Notes: generated from the letters alone by a model not told the origin. A DNA stretch of 64,000 bases from an uncultured bacterium (GCA_905215645.1 CAJMQS010000001.1:1-64000); one strand, 5' to 3'; counted from the stretch's first letter, positions 33,152 to 42,199 are shown. Program-made: numbers and translations.

Positions 33152-34534
33152 TTATTCCTCTTCTTTTTCCTTCGCTGCTTTGATCTTCTCCATGATTCCC
33201 GCCCATTGGTCCGTGATGGCCCGGGCCATCAGCCGTTTGCCCCGGAAATTCAGGTGGAGTCCATCCAGGGCGTACCGAGTGGGGAGATCTTGGGTCTCAT
33301 CGAATTGGGTCCCCAGATCGATGTACCAGGGCAGGCTGCGGATCCAGCTGTTGACCTTGGCCATTTCTTCCCGCCAGCCTTCTGCGGTGGGTTCATCGAA
33401 AGCCCGCTTGATGTTGGCCGGGTTCACCGGAGGCAGGGTCATGAAAATGGGAGTGATCTCATTGTCTTCACACTTTTTTTTGATCCCCTTCAAATCGCTG
33501 ATGACGCTTTCTCCGCTGATCCAGCCCCGGAGGCTGTTGCTGCCCGTCATGATGATCAGATACCGGGGATGGAAGGGGAGCACATCCCGGTCGAACCGTT
33601 CCAGGGTGGCTTCGCTGGTATCCCCGCTCTGGGAGAGATTGATGCTGTCAAAAGGCAGGTAGTACTGGTAGCTGTAGGCAAAATCACTGGGTGAATAGGA
33701 AAGGTCGCCGCCTCCGTGGGAGATGCTGTCGCCCAGGGTCCCTACTTCATAGGCTGCATCCGGATCGACGGTCATGGGCTGGGGCGGACAGAACTGGCTG
33801 AGCGGCGTGCCCTTTTCATCCACGGCCCGGACCCGCCAGTACATGGTATAGGGGGCATAGTGGGCTTCGTCATCATACCAGTCAAACCCGGTGGAACGGC
33901 CCCGTTCCAGCAGCTGTCCGTCGGAGGCTTCCTGGGCAGGGGAAACAGCATTGGTGTTCAGGACTTCCACTTCATAATTCCGGATCCCCTGGAGTGGGAT
34001 CCAGTTGTAGACCGGATACAGGAGGGTGGTGCCGTTGCCGCTGTTGAACCGGCTGAGGGGCATCGGGAACAGGGCTTCTTTCTTCTGAGGGTCCACATAG
34101 ACGTTTTCCAGGGCGGAGGGCTCCGAAAGGGGCGTATCATCCAAGTCGAAAGACTGGATCCGGACCTTCACATTGCCCCGGGTCCCTTGGGGGAGGGATA
34201 GGCTGCAGCCGGCTACATAGCTCCGCTCTTCCGGGAGGGGAGATCCATTGGGCAGCCATACCTGCACCCGGTAATAGACGGTACCCAAGATGGGCTTCCA
34301 GCGCAGGGTGGGGTGGAGAGAAGCCGGATGGGTCTGGGTGAAATGGGTGGTGAACTGGGGGATGGGTCTCCGCCGGCGCTGCACCGGGGCCCCTTGGACG
34401 GCCTGGACTGCTGTCTTGGGGACCGGGCTGTGGGCCGGAGGCAGGACAGCGGCGCTGGCGATGCCGGTAAACAACCCGGAAAGCAACAGCAGGACAGCCA
34501 GGGGACGATGGATGGGATGGATCATAGGATACAT
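33152..34534 (-). CDS. Exported SGNH/GDSL-type hydrolase with N-terminal beta domains
   Basis: 460 aa. Signal peptide with core LAVLLLLSGLFTGIASA. Residues 60-260 look like two Fn3-like beta domains (LRWKPILGTVYYRVQVWLPNG; YNWIPLQGIRNYEVEVL; TMYWRVRAVDEKG). The C-terminal domain is SGNH: block I GTLGDSISHGGG, block III-like MTGSNSLRGW and block V DGLHLNFRGKRL, which supply Ser, Gly, Asn and Asp/His. It is probably an esterase acting on acylated surface or dietary polymers; the substrate is unknown. It is convergent with spoVS and shares its terminator. Confidence 0.87.
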   Translation of the reverse strand: MYPMIHPIHRPLAVLLLLSGLFTGIASAAVLPPAHSPVPKTAVQAVQGAPVQRRRRPIPQFTTHFTQTHPASLHPTLRWKPILGTVYYRVQVWLPNGSPLPEERSYVAGCSLSLPQGTRGNVKVRIQSFDLDDTPLSEPSALENVYVDPQKKEALFPMPLSRFNSGNGTTLLYPVYNWIPLQGIRNYEVEVLNTNAVSPAQEASDGQLLERGRSTGFDWYDDEAHYAPYTMYWRVRAVDEKGTPLSQFCPPQPMTVDPDAAYEVGTLGDSISHGGGDLSYSPSDFAYSYQYYLPFDSINLSQSGDTSEATLERFDRDVLPFHPRYLIIMTGSNSLRGWISGESVISDLKGIKKKCEDNEITPIFMTLPPVNPANIKRAFDEPTAEGWREEMAKVNSWIRSLPWYIDLGTQFDETQDLPTRYALDGLHLNFRGKRLMARAITDQWAGIMEKIKAAKEKEEE

Positions 34535-34643
34535 GGAGGGTTACCTTCTCTTTCATATTGTAGGGATTCTTACCGTATTGTACCATAAAATCTCTTTGCT
34601 TTTCCGGGAAAACCTGTTATGCTGATGGCGGGGAGGTGTGTAC

Positions 34644-36299
34644 ATGTATATAACCAGTATGCGTATCCAGAACTATCGGAACTTCAAGGACATCACCATG
34701 GCCTTCCATCCCCTGGCCAATTACCTGGTAGGGGAAAATGACATCGGCAAAAGCGGCTTCCTGCGGCTCCTTTCTTTTATGGCCAGTGCCTGGACCCTGC
34801 CGGAAATCGACTATTATGATCCCAAGCAGCCCATCCGGATCACCCTGGCCCTCCATTTGTTAGAAGGGGAAAAGGAATATTTCGCCGATGCGCCGGACGA
34901 CCATCTCCAGGAAATCCGGGTGCGTCTGGAAATGAAAGTGACGGATATCTGTCCCCATCTCTACAACGCGGATACCAACGAGGAGCTCCCTCTGGAATAC
35001 ATCCGGCGGCTGCGGTATGTCAGTTATTCCGCCATCAGCCGGGACGACCAGGCTGTGCGCCCCCAGGTGTACCGGGCCCTGGAAAAATCTCTGTCCCAGT
35101 GGGAAGCCAGCCACTGTACCACGGTTCCTCCAGAGGATCAGCGGTATATCCAGCATGAAGTCAATGTGGGTTATTACGATTCTTCCTATTATGAGTGCAT
35201 CTTCTACCTGTCCCGGATCCTGTGCCGGAGCAACCGGCACAGGGCGGACAACCTGAAATTCGTTTCCCTGGCAGCACTCCGGGTGATCACCCAGGTGTAC
35301 CTGATGGCCAACAGCCTGGTGGTGCCTTTGGAACACAACATCATCGTGGACGGCCAGGGCCGGCGTTTCCTGCCCCTGATCATCTCCATCGATGAACCGG
35401 AGATCCATCTCCATCCGTACATGCAGCGTTCCATCCTCCAGTACTACCAGCAGCTGCTGCACAATGAGGATCCCCAGTTCTGTGCCCTGCTGAAGGATCT
35501 GTTCGGGCTGGACGGCCTCCGGGGCCAGCTGTTCGTGGTCACCCATTCTACCGATTCCCTGATCGATGATTACCGGAACATCCTGCGGCTGTATCGGGAC
35601 CCCAAAGGGCTGGTCAAAGCGGCCTGCGGTTCCAGCTTCCATGTGGGCCGGGAAATCGAGAAGCACCTGATCATGCACTTCCCGGAAGTGAAGGAGGCCC
35701 TCTATGCCCGAAGCGTGATCCTGGTGGAGGGGGAGACGGAATACGGCTGCTTCCAGCTCTTCGGGAAAACCGTTGGGATTCCTTTTGATTATTATGGCAT
35801 CTGCCTCATCAATGCCCGGGGCGAGAGTTCCATCGCCAAGATCAAGAAACTGCTGGAATATTTCAAGATCCCAGTGGTGGCCCTGTACGATGCGGATGTG
35901 AAAGAAGCCCATCAAAAGGAGCACGGGGTCTATTTCACCGACGGGGTCTGCTTCGAAATGGACCTTTCCAAGACCATGCTCCAACAGGGGAAGCGGGCAG
36001 CCCTGGACCGGATCATCCATGTGGCCTGCGGATCGGCCGGACGGACCAGCTACGATATGCTGAAAAAGGCCTGCCACAAGCTCCAGCTGGATCCCCAAGA
36101 TTTCCCGCCGGGACCTCTATATAAAGCAAAGCCCCATAAAGGGCCGGTATGGGTCTATTATTTTGCCTGGCTCTACAGCAATAAAGGGGTGATCCTGGGC
36201 CGGCTGATCGGGCAGTCCCTGCGTCAGGGAGAAGTGCCCCCAGCCTTCGTCCGGGTGATCCAAGCGGCCGGGAAGCTGGCGACCATCAGGAAGGAATGA
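34644..36299 (+). CDS. OLD-family ATP-dependent endonuclease (ABC ATPase + TOPRIM)
   Basis: 551 aa. The N-terminus is an SMC/RecF-like ATPase (MRIQNYRNFKDITMAFHPLANYLVGENDIGKSGFLRLL, Walker A near residue 30). The Walker B region is LIISIDEPEIHLHPYMQ, with LFVVTHSTDSLID as the H-loop. A TOPRIM domain follows with SVILVEGETEYGCFQLF and VVALYDADVKEAH, which supply the metal-binding Glu and Asp. OLD nucleases appear in phage exclusion and in Gabija (with a UvrD-like partner), but no helicase gene adjoins here, so it is a stand-alone OLD protein. The ATG at 34644 has GGGGAGG upstream. Confidence 0.87.
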   Translation: MYITSMRIQNYRNFKDITMAFHPLANYLVGENDIGKSGFLRLLSFMASAWTLPEIDYYDPKQPIRITLALHLLEGEKEYFADAPDDHLQEIRVRLEMKVTDICPHLYNADTNEELPLEYIRRLRYVSYSAISRDDQAVRPQVYRALEKSLSQWEASHCTTVPPEDQRYIQHEVNVGYYDSSYYECIFYLSRILCRSNRHRADNLKFVSLAALRVITQVYLMANSLVVPLEHNIIVDGQGRRFLPLIISIDEPEIHLHPYMQRSILQYYQQLLHNEDPQFCALLKDLFGLDGLRGQLFVVTHSTDSLIDDYRNILRLYRDPKGLVKAACGSSFHVGREIEKHLIMHFPEVKEALYARSVILVEGETEYGCFQLFGKTVGIPFDYYGICLINARGESSIAKIKKLLEYFKIPVVALYDADVKEAHQKEHGVYFTDGVCFEMDLSKTMLQQGKRAALDRIIHVACGSAGRTSYDMLKKACHKLQLDPQDFPPGPLYKAKPHKGPVWVYYFAWLYSNKGVILGRLIGQSLRQGEVPPAFVRVIQAAGKLATIRKE

Positions 36300-36302
36300 A
36301 AA

Positions 36303-36349
36303 AAGGGGTTGTTGCACGTGTGTGGTTTTCACACGTGCAACAACCCCTT
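36303..36349 (+). terminator. Terminator after the OLD-nuclease gene
   Basis: AAGGGGTTGTTGCACGTGTG pairs with CACACGTGCAACAACCCCTT around TGGTTTT. It is one of the GGGGYTGYTGC hairpin family. Confidence 0.85.
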
Positions 36350-36506
36350 CGTCATAGGTCAGACGTCATATGTCATACGCTTTTGGAAATCAATTCTGTC
36401 AAATTGATTTTGAAATTTTAAAACCTGTTATAAGATTCAACTGGTTTTCTTACATTCGGAGCCAGCAGAACTGGCTTCCATCGGCCTATGACGTATGACG
36501 TATGAC
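36350..36506. repeat. Inverted-repeat element built of CGTCATA-like heptads
   Basis: The left end reads CGTCATAGGTCAGACGTCAT and continues with ATGTCATACG. The right end, as reverse complement, reads CGTCATACGTCATACGTCAT followed by AGG. The AT-rich interior has no coding potential. It lies between two convergent genes and shares the GTCAGACGTC word with the repeats at 7688 and 19686. It may be a small mobile or REP-like element. Confidence 0.55.
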
Positions 36507-36533
36507 GGGGCTGCTGCTCATGCAACAGCCCCC
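36507..36533 (-). terminator. Terminator of the amino-acid permease gene
   Basis: On the minus strand the hairpin is GGGGGCTGTTGCATGAGCAG followed by CAGCCCC. It differs by one base from the hairpin at 39405-39431. Confidence 0.8.
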
Positions 36534-36540
36534 TTGTTTT

Positions 36541-37986
36541 TTATTCTCTTTCCTTCTTGGCCAGTTCCGGCAAGATGAGGCCGATGCCGATCAGGACCAG
36601 GGGGGTCAGGATGTTCATGGCGAACTGGAAGTACCAGGTGTCGGTACCGCTCTGTACCCCACGGGGGAACATGCCCATGATGCAGGCGAAAGCGGTGAAG
36701 GCGAAGCACCAGAACCCGGCCAGCATGCCCAGGCCCTTGCTCTTCACGAAATGGTATTCCGATACATACTTGTCTGCATGTTTCTTCAGCATCATGTAGG
36801 CAAAGAATACCCACAGATAGCGCAGCGGCATGCACACCGCGTTCAGGCGGATCAGCCAGTTGTACAGGCTGGTCATGTCACCGATTCCCAAGGCCGGGAC
36901 GATCAGCAGGATGGAAACCAGGATGGCGGTCAGTTTGTAGCCAGTGACAGGCACTCCTTTGGCGTTCATCTTGGTGAATGCTTTGGGGACGAATTGGGGA
37001 TCTACGTCGGACAGCAGGATCTTGATGGGGGCGTCGATGGAGATGGCCAGAGTGGCTGCCTGCCCCAGGGCGGTGCAGATGGCGTAGATGATCACGAAGG
37101 TCTGGCCGATGCCGTAATATTCACCCAGCTTGGCAAAGCTGTAATAGGCTCCGTTCATCATCAGGTCCTTGGGGATGTTGTTGGGGTCGAACATCAGGCC
37201 CATGGCAAAGGTCCCCAAAAGAGCCGTCACAGCCACCATGGTGGCCATGAAGATCATGGATCTGGGATATTCGGAAGAGGGCTTCTGCAGGTTGTTGACG
37301 TAGGGGCTCAGCCGTTCGCAGCCGCCTACGGCAAAGACCAGGATGCCCAGGGTGGTCATGTAGTCGAAATCGAAAGTGGGCATCAGGGTTTCCCAATTCA
37401 GGCTGTAACTGAAAGTCTTGGCGGTGGTCAGGTGAGGAGCCGCCAGGGCCAGCAGGATGTACAGGATGGACATGACGAACATGAAGCTCCCAGCCAGGGC
37501 GCCGATCCGTTTCAGGGCGTTGACCCCTTTGGAGGCGTACCACAGGAAGAAGAAGAAAATCACAAGAGCAATACACTGGAGGACCAGGGGCGAAATCATT
37601 TTCGTCAAAGATCCATTTTGGAATATGGCCCAGCCAAAAGCGATGAGCATGTTCTGGGGCTTCTGGGCCAGGTAGGGCATATGGACGATCCAGTAGGTCC
37701 ACCCGGCGAAGTAAGCCAGCTTGGCACCGGAAGTGGAGCGGATCCAAGAGGAGACCCCGCCTTTGCTGTCTTTGAAGGTGGAGCCCATTTCACCGACCAT
37801 GAGTACGTAGGGGATGAAATAGAGTGCGAACATCAGGATCCAGGAGACTACGGCCTTGAGACCCTGATTGGCATAGCCGTTGACGATGTTCCCGAAGCCC
37901 CAGACGGAGGTGAAGGTCATCAGGCCCAACGCTTGCCAGGAAAGAACTTTGTTGCTTCCATTGAGTGTTTTTTCTTTGTTGTCCAA
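36541..37986 (-). CDS. APC-superfamily amino acid permease
   Basis: 481 aa. Twelve or so membrane helices are visible (for example AVVSWILMFALYFIPYVLMV, ISPLVLQCIALVIFFFFLWY, FMFVMSILYILLALAA, FMATMVAVTALLGTFAMGLM, QTFVIIYAICTALGQAATLA, LTAILVSILLIVPAL). The N-terminal GLMTFTSVWGFGNIVNGYANQG is the substrate-binding first helix, as in glutamate/GABA antiporter-like APC proteins. TTG at 37986 is the likely start: AAAGGAGG lies 8 nt upstream and the sequence then reads LDNKEKTLNG; the upstream frame crosses the promoter. The substrate is probably an amino acid; which one cannot be told. Confidence 0.88.
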   Translation of the reverse strand: MDNKEKTLNGSNKVLSWQALGLMTFTSVWGFGNIVNGYANQGLKAVVSWILMFALYFIPYVLMVGEMGSTFKDSKGGVSSWIRSTSGAKLAYFAGWTYWIVHMPYLAQKPQNMLIAFGWAIFQNGSLTKMISPLVLQCIALVIFFFFLWYASKGVNALKRIGALAGSFMFVMSILYILLALAAPHLTTAKTFSYSLNWETLMPTFDFDYMTTLGILVFAVGGCERLSPYVNNLQKPSSEYPRSMIFMATMVAVTALLGTFAMGLMFDPNNIPKDLMMNGAYYSFAKLGEYYGIGQTFVIIYAICTALGQAATLAISIDAPIKILLSDVDPQFVPKAFTKMNAKGVPVTGYKLTAILVSILLIVPALGIGDMTSLYNWLIRLNAVCMPLRYLWVFFAYMMLKKHADKYVSEYHFVKSKGLGMLAGFWCFAFTAFACIMGMFPRGVQSGTDTWYFQFAMNILTPLVLIGIGLILPELAKKERE

Positions 37987-38017
37987 TTGGAAAGCCTCCT
38001 TTTGTAATGATAGTGAC

Positions 38018-38023
38018 ATTATA
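38018..38023 (-). promoter_or_regulatory. -10 box of the permease promoter
   Basis: TATAAT on the minus strand, about 30 bp upstream of the TTG start and back-to-back with the promoter of the M18 gene. No good -35 hexamer is seen. Confidence 0.55.
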
Positions 38024-38063
38024 TCATGTATATGCGTTAGTTGGCTAGTTAAATAAAAAGTTT

Positions 38064-38092
38064 TTGAACAATTTTGTACCTTATGATACAAT
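38064..38092 (+). promoter_or_regulatory. Promoter of the M18 aminopeptidase gene
   Basis: TTGAAC (38064-38069) and TACAAT (38087-38092) with an ideal 17-bp spacer, 20 bp before the ATG. Confidence 0.75.
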
Positions 38093-38111
38093 GTCAAAAG
38101 GAGGTGTAGAC

Positions 38112-39392
38112 ATGAATCAAACCACGAAAGAATTACTGAACCTGATCCAAAAAAGCACGTCCCCGTACCATACGGTGGCGGCCAGCAAAGAGCTGCTGCT
38201 GGCAAATGGCTTTACCCAACTGTCCCTGGGCGAGGACTGGAACCTGGCCCCGGAAAGCAAGTACTTTGTCACTGTATTCGATTCCTCCCTGTTCGCCTTC
38301 CGTACTGGCACTGCAGGCTCCCGGGGGCTGAAGATCGCGGCGGCCCACACGGATTTCCCCTGTTTCCGGCTGAAACCGGCAGCGGAAGTCAGCACCCAGG
38401 GATACGGTACCCTGAACGTAGAAGGGTACGGCGGCATGATTGTCTCCACCTGGATGGACCGGCCTCTTTCCCTGGCAGGGAAGATCGTGACCCGGACCGA
38501 GGATCCCTTCAAACCCCAGACCCACCTGGTGGATTTCAAGCGGCCTCTTCTGAGCATGTCCAGCCTGGCCATCCACATGAACCGGGAAGTGAACGATGGA
38601 TATAAATGGAACAAGCAGAAAGATGTGCTGCCCCTGGCCACCATGCTGGGAGAAGATCCGGAAGACAAGCATTTCTTCCAGAATTTCCTGGCCAAAGAGC
38701 TCCAAGCAGCGCCGGAAGACATCCTTTCTTTTGAATTGTCCACCTATCCGGTGGAAGAAGGCTGCACTTTCGGCCTGAAGGAAGAGTTCATCTCCTCCGG
38801 CCGGCTGGACAACCTGACTTCCTGTATGGGCTGTCTCAAGGGCATCATCAACGGCAAAGGCACGGAAGGCCTGAAGGTGGCCTGCCTGTTCGACAATGAA
38901 GAAGTGGGGAGCAACACCAAACAAGGGGCGGATTCCCTGGTGCTGAACAACCTGCTCCGCCGGATCTATACCAAACTGGGGCTGACGGAAGAAGCCCTGT
39001 ACGAAGACATGGCGGGCGGCTTCATGCTCAGCGTGGACGTGGCCCATGCTCTCCATCCCAACTATACGGACAAATGCGATATCACCAACAAGCCCCTCCT
39101 GGGCAAAGGGGTGGTGCTGAAACAGGCCTGCAGCCAGGCCTATGCCGGAGATGCAGAAGCAGTAGCCATCGTCAAAGGCCTGTGTGCTGCCCACGGGATC
39201 CCCTGCCAGCTGTTCGTGAACCGCAGCGACATCAAGGGCGGATCCACCCTGGGGTCCATGGCATCGGCCCTGACTCCCATCCGGACCATGGATATCGGGG
39301 TGGCCCTGCTGGCCATGCACAGCGCCCGGGAAACCATGGGTGCCGCCGACCAGAAGGCATTGGAAGATCTGATCACCGTGTTCTTTGGATAA
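38112..39392 (+). CDS. M18 family aminopeptidase (aspartyl aminopeptidase)
   Basis: 426 aa. Zinc-site motifs are in the expected order: AAAHTDFPCFRLKP (His), SSGRLDNLTSCMG (Asp), CLFDNEEVGSNTKQGADS (Glu pair), FMLSVDVAHALHPNY (Asp) and MHSARETMG (His). The family removes N-terminal acidic or other residues from peptides in the cytosol. It is divergent from the amino-acid permease and ends in a terminator shared with the next gene. The RBS AAAAGGAGGTG is strong. Confidence 0.93.
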   Translation: MNQTTKELLNLIQKSTSPYHTVAASKELLLANGFTQLSLGEDWNLAPESKYFVTVFDSSLFAFRTGTAGSRGLKIAAAHTDFPCFRLKPAAEVSTQGYGTLNVEGYGGMIVSTWMDRPLSLAGKIVTRTEDPFKPQTHLVDFKRPLLSMSSLAIHMNREVNDGYKWNKQKDVLPLATMLGEDPEDKHFFQNFLAKELQAAPEDILSFELSTYPVEEGCTFGLKEEFISSGRLDNLTSCMGCLKGIINGKGTEGLKVACLFDNEEVGSNTKQGADSLVLNNLLRRIYTKLGLTEEALYEDMAGGFMLSVDVAHALHPNYTDKCDITNKPLLGKGVVLKQACSQAYAGDAEAVAIVKGLCAAHGIPCQLFVNRSDIKGGSTLGSMASALTPIRTMDIGVALLAMHSARETMGAADQKALEDLITVFFG

Positions 39393-39405
39393 TAGATAAA
39401 AAGTG

Positions 39406-39431
39406 GGGGCTGTTGCATGAGCAACAGCCCC
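39406..39431. terminator. Bidirectional terminator
   Basis: GGGGCTGTTGC and GCAACAGCCCC pair around ATGA, followed by ATTTTATT. It sits between convergent genes and is nearly identical to the hairpin at 36507-36533. Confidence 0.85.
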
Positions 39432-39434
39432 ATT

Positions 39435-40400
39435 TTATTGCTCTTTTTCTTTCAAAATCACGTCATACGCCTTGGCCACGTTTTCCCGGATGGCTTTGGC
39501 ACATTTCTCGAATTCTTCTTTTTCCTGGTCCGTCAGGGGGAAGTCCAGCACGCGTTCCACCCCGCTGCGTCCGATGATGGCAGGGACCCCGATGAACAGG
39601 TCCTGCTGTCCGTATTCCCCATCCAGTTCCACGGAACAGGGGAGGATCCGCTTTTCATCCCGGAGGATGGTCCGTACCAGGGTGGCCGCTGCCGCTGCGA
39701 TCCCGTATTCCGTGCACCATTTGCCGGAAACGGTGACCCAGCCGCCTTTGATGGCCTGTTCCTGGAGCTTGGACCGGTCGAAATGGAGCCCGGTGGCTTT
39801 TTCATACTGTTCCACGGTCATCCCGGAAAAATGGAGCAGGGACCAGGGGATGAACTGGGCATTGCCGTGCTGGCCGATCATATAGGCGTTGAAGCTGCGG
39901 CTGTCCAGGCCGGTGAAATCAGACAGGGCGTGGCGGAGCCGGGCGGAATCCAGAAGGGTCCCGGTGCCCATGACTTGGGAACGGGGGAGCCCGGACAGGT
40001 TGGCAATCTCACAGGTGATCAGGTCGCAGGGATTGGTGATGTTGACAAAGATCCCGTTGAACCCGGCATCCATGATCTTGGGGATGAAGCGGGCCACTTG
40101 GAGCACACTGTTCTTCAGTTCGTCATCTCGGTTGAAATTCCGGCAGAGAGAAATGTCCCCCACCGCATTGACGATGATATCGCAGTCTTTCAGACCGGCG
40201 TAATCCGTGGTGCGGTAGACCACCCGGTTGGGCATAAAAGGGACGGCATCATTCAAATCGTTGCATTCACTGGTCAGTTTCTTTTCATCGATATCGCAGA
40301 GCAGGATTTCGTCCGTGACGCCCATCATGCCCAGGGAATACGCCACATGGGCTCCTACATGGCCGACACCGACGATGCCTACGGTCCGTCTTTCAATCAT
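39435..40400 (-). CDS. L-2-hydroxyacid dehydrogenase (lactate / hydroxyisocaproate type)
   Basis: 321 aa of the LDH/MDH family. The Rossmann entry is VGIVGVGHVGAHVAYSLGMMG, with Asp in LLCDIDEKK indicating NAD. The substrate-side NITNPCDLITCEIA and the active-site GQHGNAQFIPWS (His) differ from classic LDH (GEHGDSE) and resemble L-2-hydroxyisocaproate dehydrogenases, which act on branched 2-oxo acids from leucine. It could therefore link amino-acid fermentation to hydroxyacid formation (inference). The AGGAGG site before the ATG is strong. Confidence 0.88.
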   Translation of the reverse strand: MIERRTVGIVGVGHVGAHVAYSLGMMGVTDEILLCDIDEKKLTSECNDLNDAVPFMPNRVVYRTTDYAGLKDCDIIVNAVGDISLCRNFNRDDELKNSVLQVARFIPKIMDAGFNGIFVNITNPCDLITCEIANLSGLPRSQVMGTGTLLDSARLRHALSDFTGLDSRSFNAYMIGQHGNAQFIPWSLLHFSGMTVEQYEKATGLHFDRSKLQEQAIKGGWVTVSGKWCTEYGIAAAAATLVRTILRDEKRILPCSVELDGEYGQQDLFIGVPAIIGRSGVERVLDFPLTDQEKEEFEKCAKAIRENVAKAYDVILKEKEQ

Positions 40401-40524
40401 TCCAGAACCTCCTTAGTCAAGCTGAAACAAGATTTCCCTTTTTCTTCTTATTGTAACATGCTTCTGTTTACCCTGGTAGTTCAATTGAAAATGTATACTG
40501 GATACAGGAAATGCGATACAACTT

Positions 40525-41130
40525 CTATTTCCGCAATATCTCCTCCAACGCCAGGCTGGCTTTTTTGTAGATCAGATAGGTGAGGAAGGAAACCACGGCA
40601 TATTTCAGCAGATTGAAAGGGAGTACGGTGAGCAGCAGGAAATCCGTCAGGGAATGGACCAGGGGATTGGCGGCACTGGCCATTTTCAGGATCGCTTCCA
40701 AAGGGATGTGGTACAGTTTCACGTACAGGGGGATGGCTAGATACCGGTTGGCCGCTGTGGCGAAGGAACTGGCAATCAGACTGCCCAAGACCAGTGAAGT
40801 CAGGGCACCTTTCCGGGTCCTATGGAGATGGTAGAACACCGTGCAGGGAAGCACGTAAGAAAGGGCACACAGGAGATTCATCCCTTCTCCCACGAAAGCG
40901 GAAGAACTGCCCACCAGGACCAGTTTGATCAGGATCTTCAGCAGTTCCGTCAGGGCTCCGGCCAAAGGTCCGATGAAAAACCCGCCGAACAGAGCCGGCA
41001 GGTCGGAAATCTCGAATTTCATATAAGCTGGGGCAAAGGGCAGGGGAAATTCAAAGGCCATGAGCAGAGAAGAAAGGGCCCCCAGGACGGCGATGAACAC
41101 CATGGTTCGGGGCGATAGGGCACGGTTCAT
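40525..41130 (-). CDS. ECF transporter substrate-binding (S) component, RibU-like
   Basis: 201 aa, six helices. The start TMVFIAVLGALSSLLMAFEFPLPF and especially YMKFEISDLPALFGGFFIGPLAGALTELLKILIK match the riboflavin-type S component. It needs the shared ECF ATPases and EcfT, not encoded here. No FMN riboswitch is seen in its leader, so another ligand is possible. It has a good own promoter. Confidence 0.85.
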   Translation of the reverse strand: MNRALSPRTMVFIAVLGALSSLLMAFEFPLPFAPAYMKFEISDLPALFGGFFIGPLAGALTELLKILIKLVLVGSSSAFVGEGMNLLCALSYVLPCTVFYHLHRTRKGALTSLVLGSLIASSFATAANRYLAIPLYVKLYHIPLEAILKMASAANPLVHSLTDFLLLTVLPFNLLKYAVVSFLTYLIYKKASLALEEILRK

Positions 41131-41162
41131 TGGAAAAACTCCTTTCCTAATAAAACACTGTC

Positions 41163-41191
41163 AGTGTAGCAAAAGCAGGAAAGGATGTCAA
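41163..41191 (-). promoter_or_regulatory. Promoter of the ECF S-component gene
   Basis: Minus strand: TTGACA (41191-41186) and TACACT (41168-41163), 17-bp spacing, about 33 bp before the ATG. Confidence 0.75.
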
Positions 41192-41319
41192 TTGGAAGGA
41201 AAGCTGGGAAAATGTTAAATTTACTACAATTGACGCTTGTTATCTGATATAATTAATGTTCATCCAAGACATTTGTTCCCAGCGTGCTGCTGGGGTACCG
41301 CATAGAAAGGATGGTTGCC

Positions 41320-42171
41320 ATGCCTAAACAGCTGATTGTCAATGCCGATGATTTCGGACGGCATCCTTTGATCGATCGGGCGGTGGCCCAGGGGGTGGAA
41401 CGGGGCCTGATCCGGTCTGCCACTGTCATGGTCACCGGTGCCGCTTTCGCTGACGCCGTTGCTTTGGCACGCCGGACCTCGGAACTGGGGATGGGGATCC
41501 ACTTCACCCTGGTCAACGCCAAACCCGTATTGCCTCCGGCCCAGATCCCCTCTCTGGTGGATCCCCGGACCGGGGAACTGTATCCGAATCACGGGGTCTT
41601 CGTCAAACGCTTCCTCCAGGGGAAGATCCGGCTCCAGGATGTCCAGCGGGAATGTACCGCCCAGCTGGACCGGTTCTTGGATACGGGACTGGTCCCTACC
41701 CACGGAGACAGCCACCAGCATATGCACGTGCTGCCGGGAATCATCGATGTGATCATCGGCCTGTGCTTGGACCATGGCATCCCGGCCCTGCGGATCCCCG
41801 CCATCCCGGTGAGCCTGGCAGCCACCCGCCCTTCCAATCTAGGGGAGCAGGTAGGACGGCTGGGGCTCCATGTACTGGCGGAACGGGCCCGGAAGAAAGC
41901 CCGGGCGGCAGGACTCCTGGTTCCGGACCATTTTGGCGGGATCGTGGCCGGGGAAGCCGTGGACAAACGGGCCCTGCGGACCATCCTGCTCCAATTGGGC
42001 GAAGGCACTACGGAAATCATGATCCATCCAGGGACCGACAACAAGATCCTGATCCCGGCCACCCAGTGGGACCATGATTTCGAAGGGGAACTGGCGGCAG
42101 CCACGGACCCGGAAATCCTGGATCTTGTCCGGGAGCAGGGCATCCAGGTGGGCAATTTCAGGGATCTGTGA
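41320..42171 (+). CDS. ChbG/YdjC-family carbohydrate deacetylase
   Basis: 283 aa. It begins KQLIVNADDFGRHPLIDRAV, the metal-binding Asp-Asp motif of ChbG/HopI enzymes, then GIHFTLVNAKPV and PTHGDSHQHMHVLPGI with metal and catalytic His residues. These enzymes remove acetyl groups from chito-oligosaccharides or hopanoid/sugar intermediates. It lies 28 bp upstream of fruK in the same direction, so it may be the first gene of the fructose operon. The ATG has AAAGGA upstream and a TATAAT at 41248-41253 serves as -10. Confidence 0.87.
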   Translation: MPKQLIVNADDFGRHPLIDRAVAQGVERGLIRSATVMVTGAAFADAVALARRTSELGMGIHFTLVNAKPVLPPAQIPSLVDPRTGELYPNHGVFVKRFLQGKIRLQDVQRECTAQLDRFLDTGLVPTHGDSHQHMHVLPGIIDVIIGLCLDHGIPALRIPAIPVSLAATRPSNLGEQVGRLGLHVLAERARKKARAAGLLVPDHFGGIVAGEAVDKRALRTILLQLGEGTTEIMIHPGTDNKILIPATQWDHDFEGELAAATDPEILDLVREQGIQVGNFRDL

Positions 42172-42199
42172 TCCCCTGCAAGAGAGAAAGGAACCTTCT

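Noticed and set aside
34644..36299. Gabija-type system
   Set aside because: The OLD-like protein has no adjacent GajB (UvrD-like helicase) gene; neighbours are a hydrolase and a permease.
41131..41319. Possible FMN riboswitch before the RibU-like gene
   Set aside because: The leader is only about 30 nt and lacks the AGGGTGAAGG and related FMN-aptamer words.
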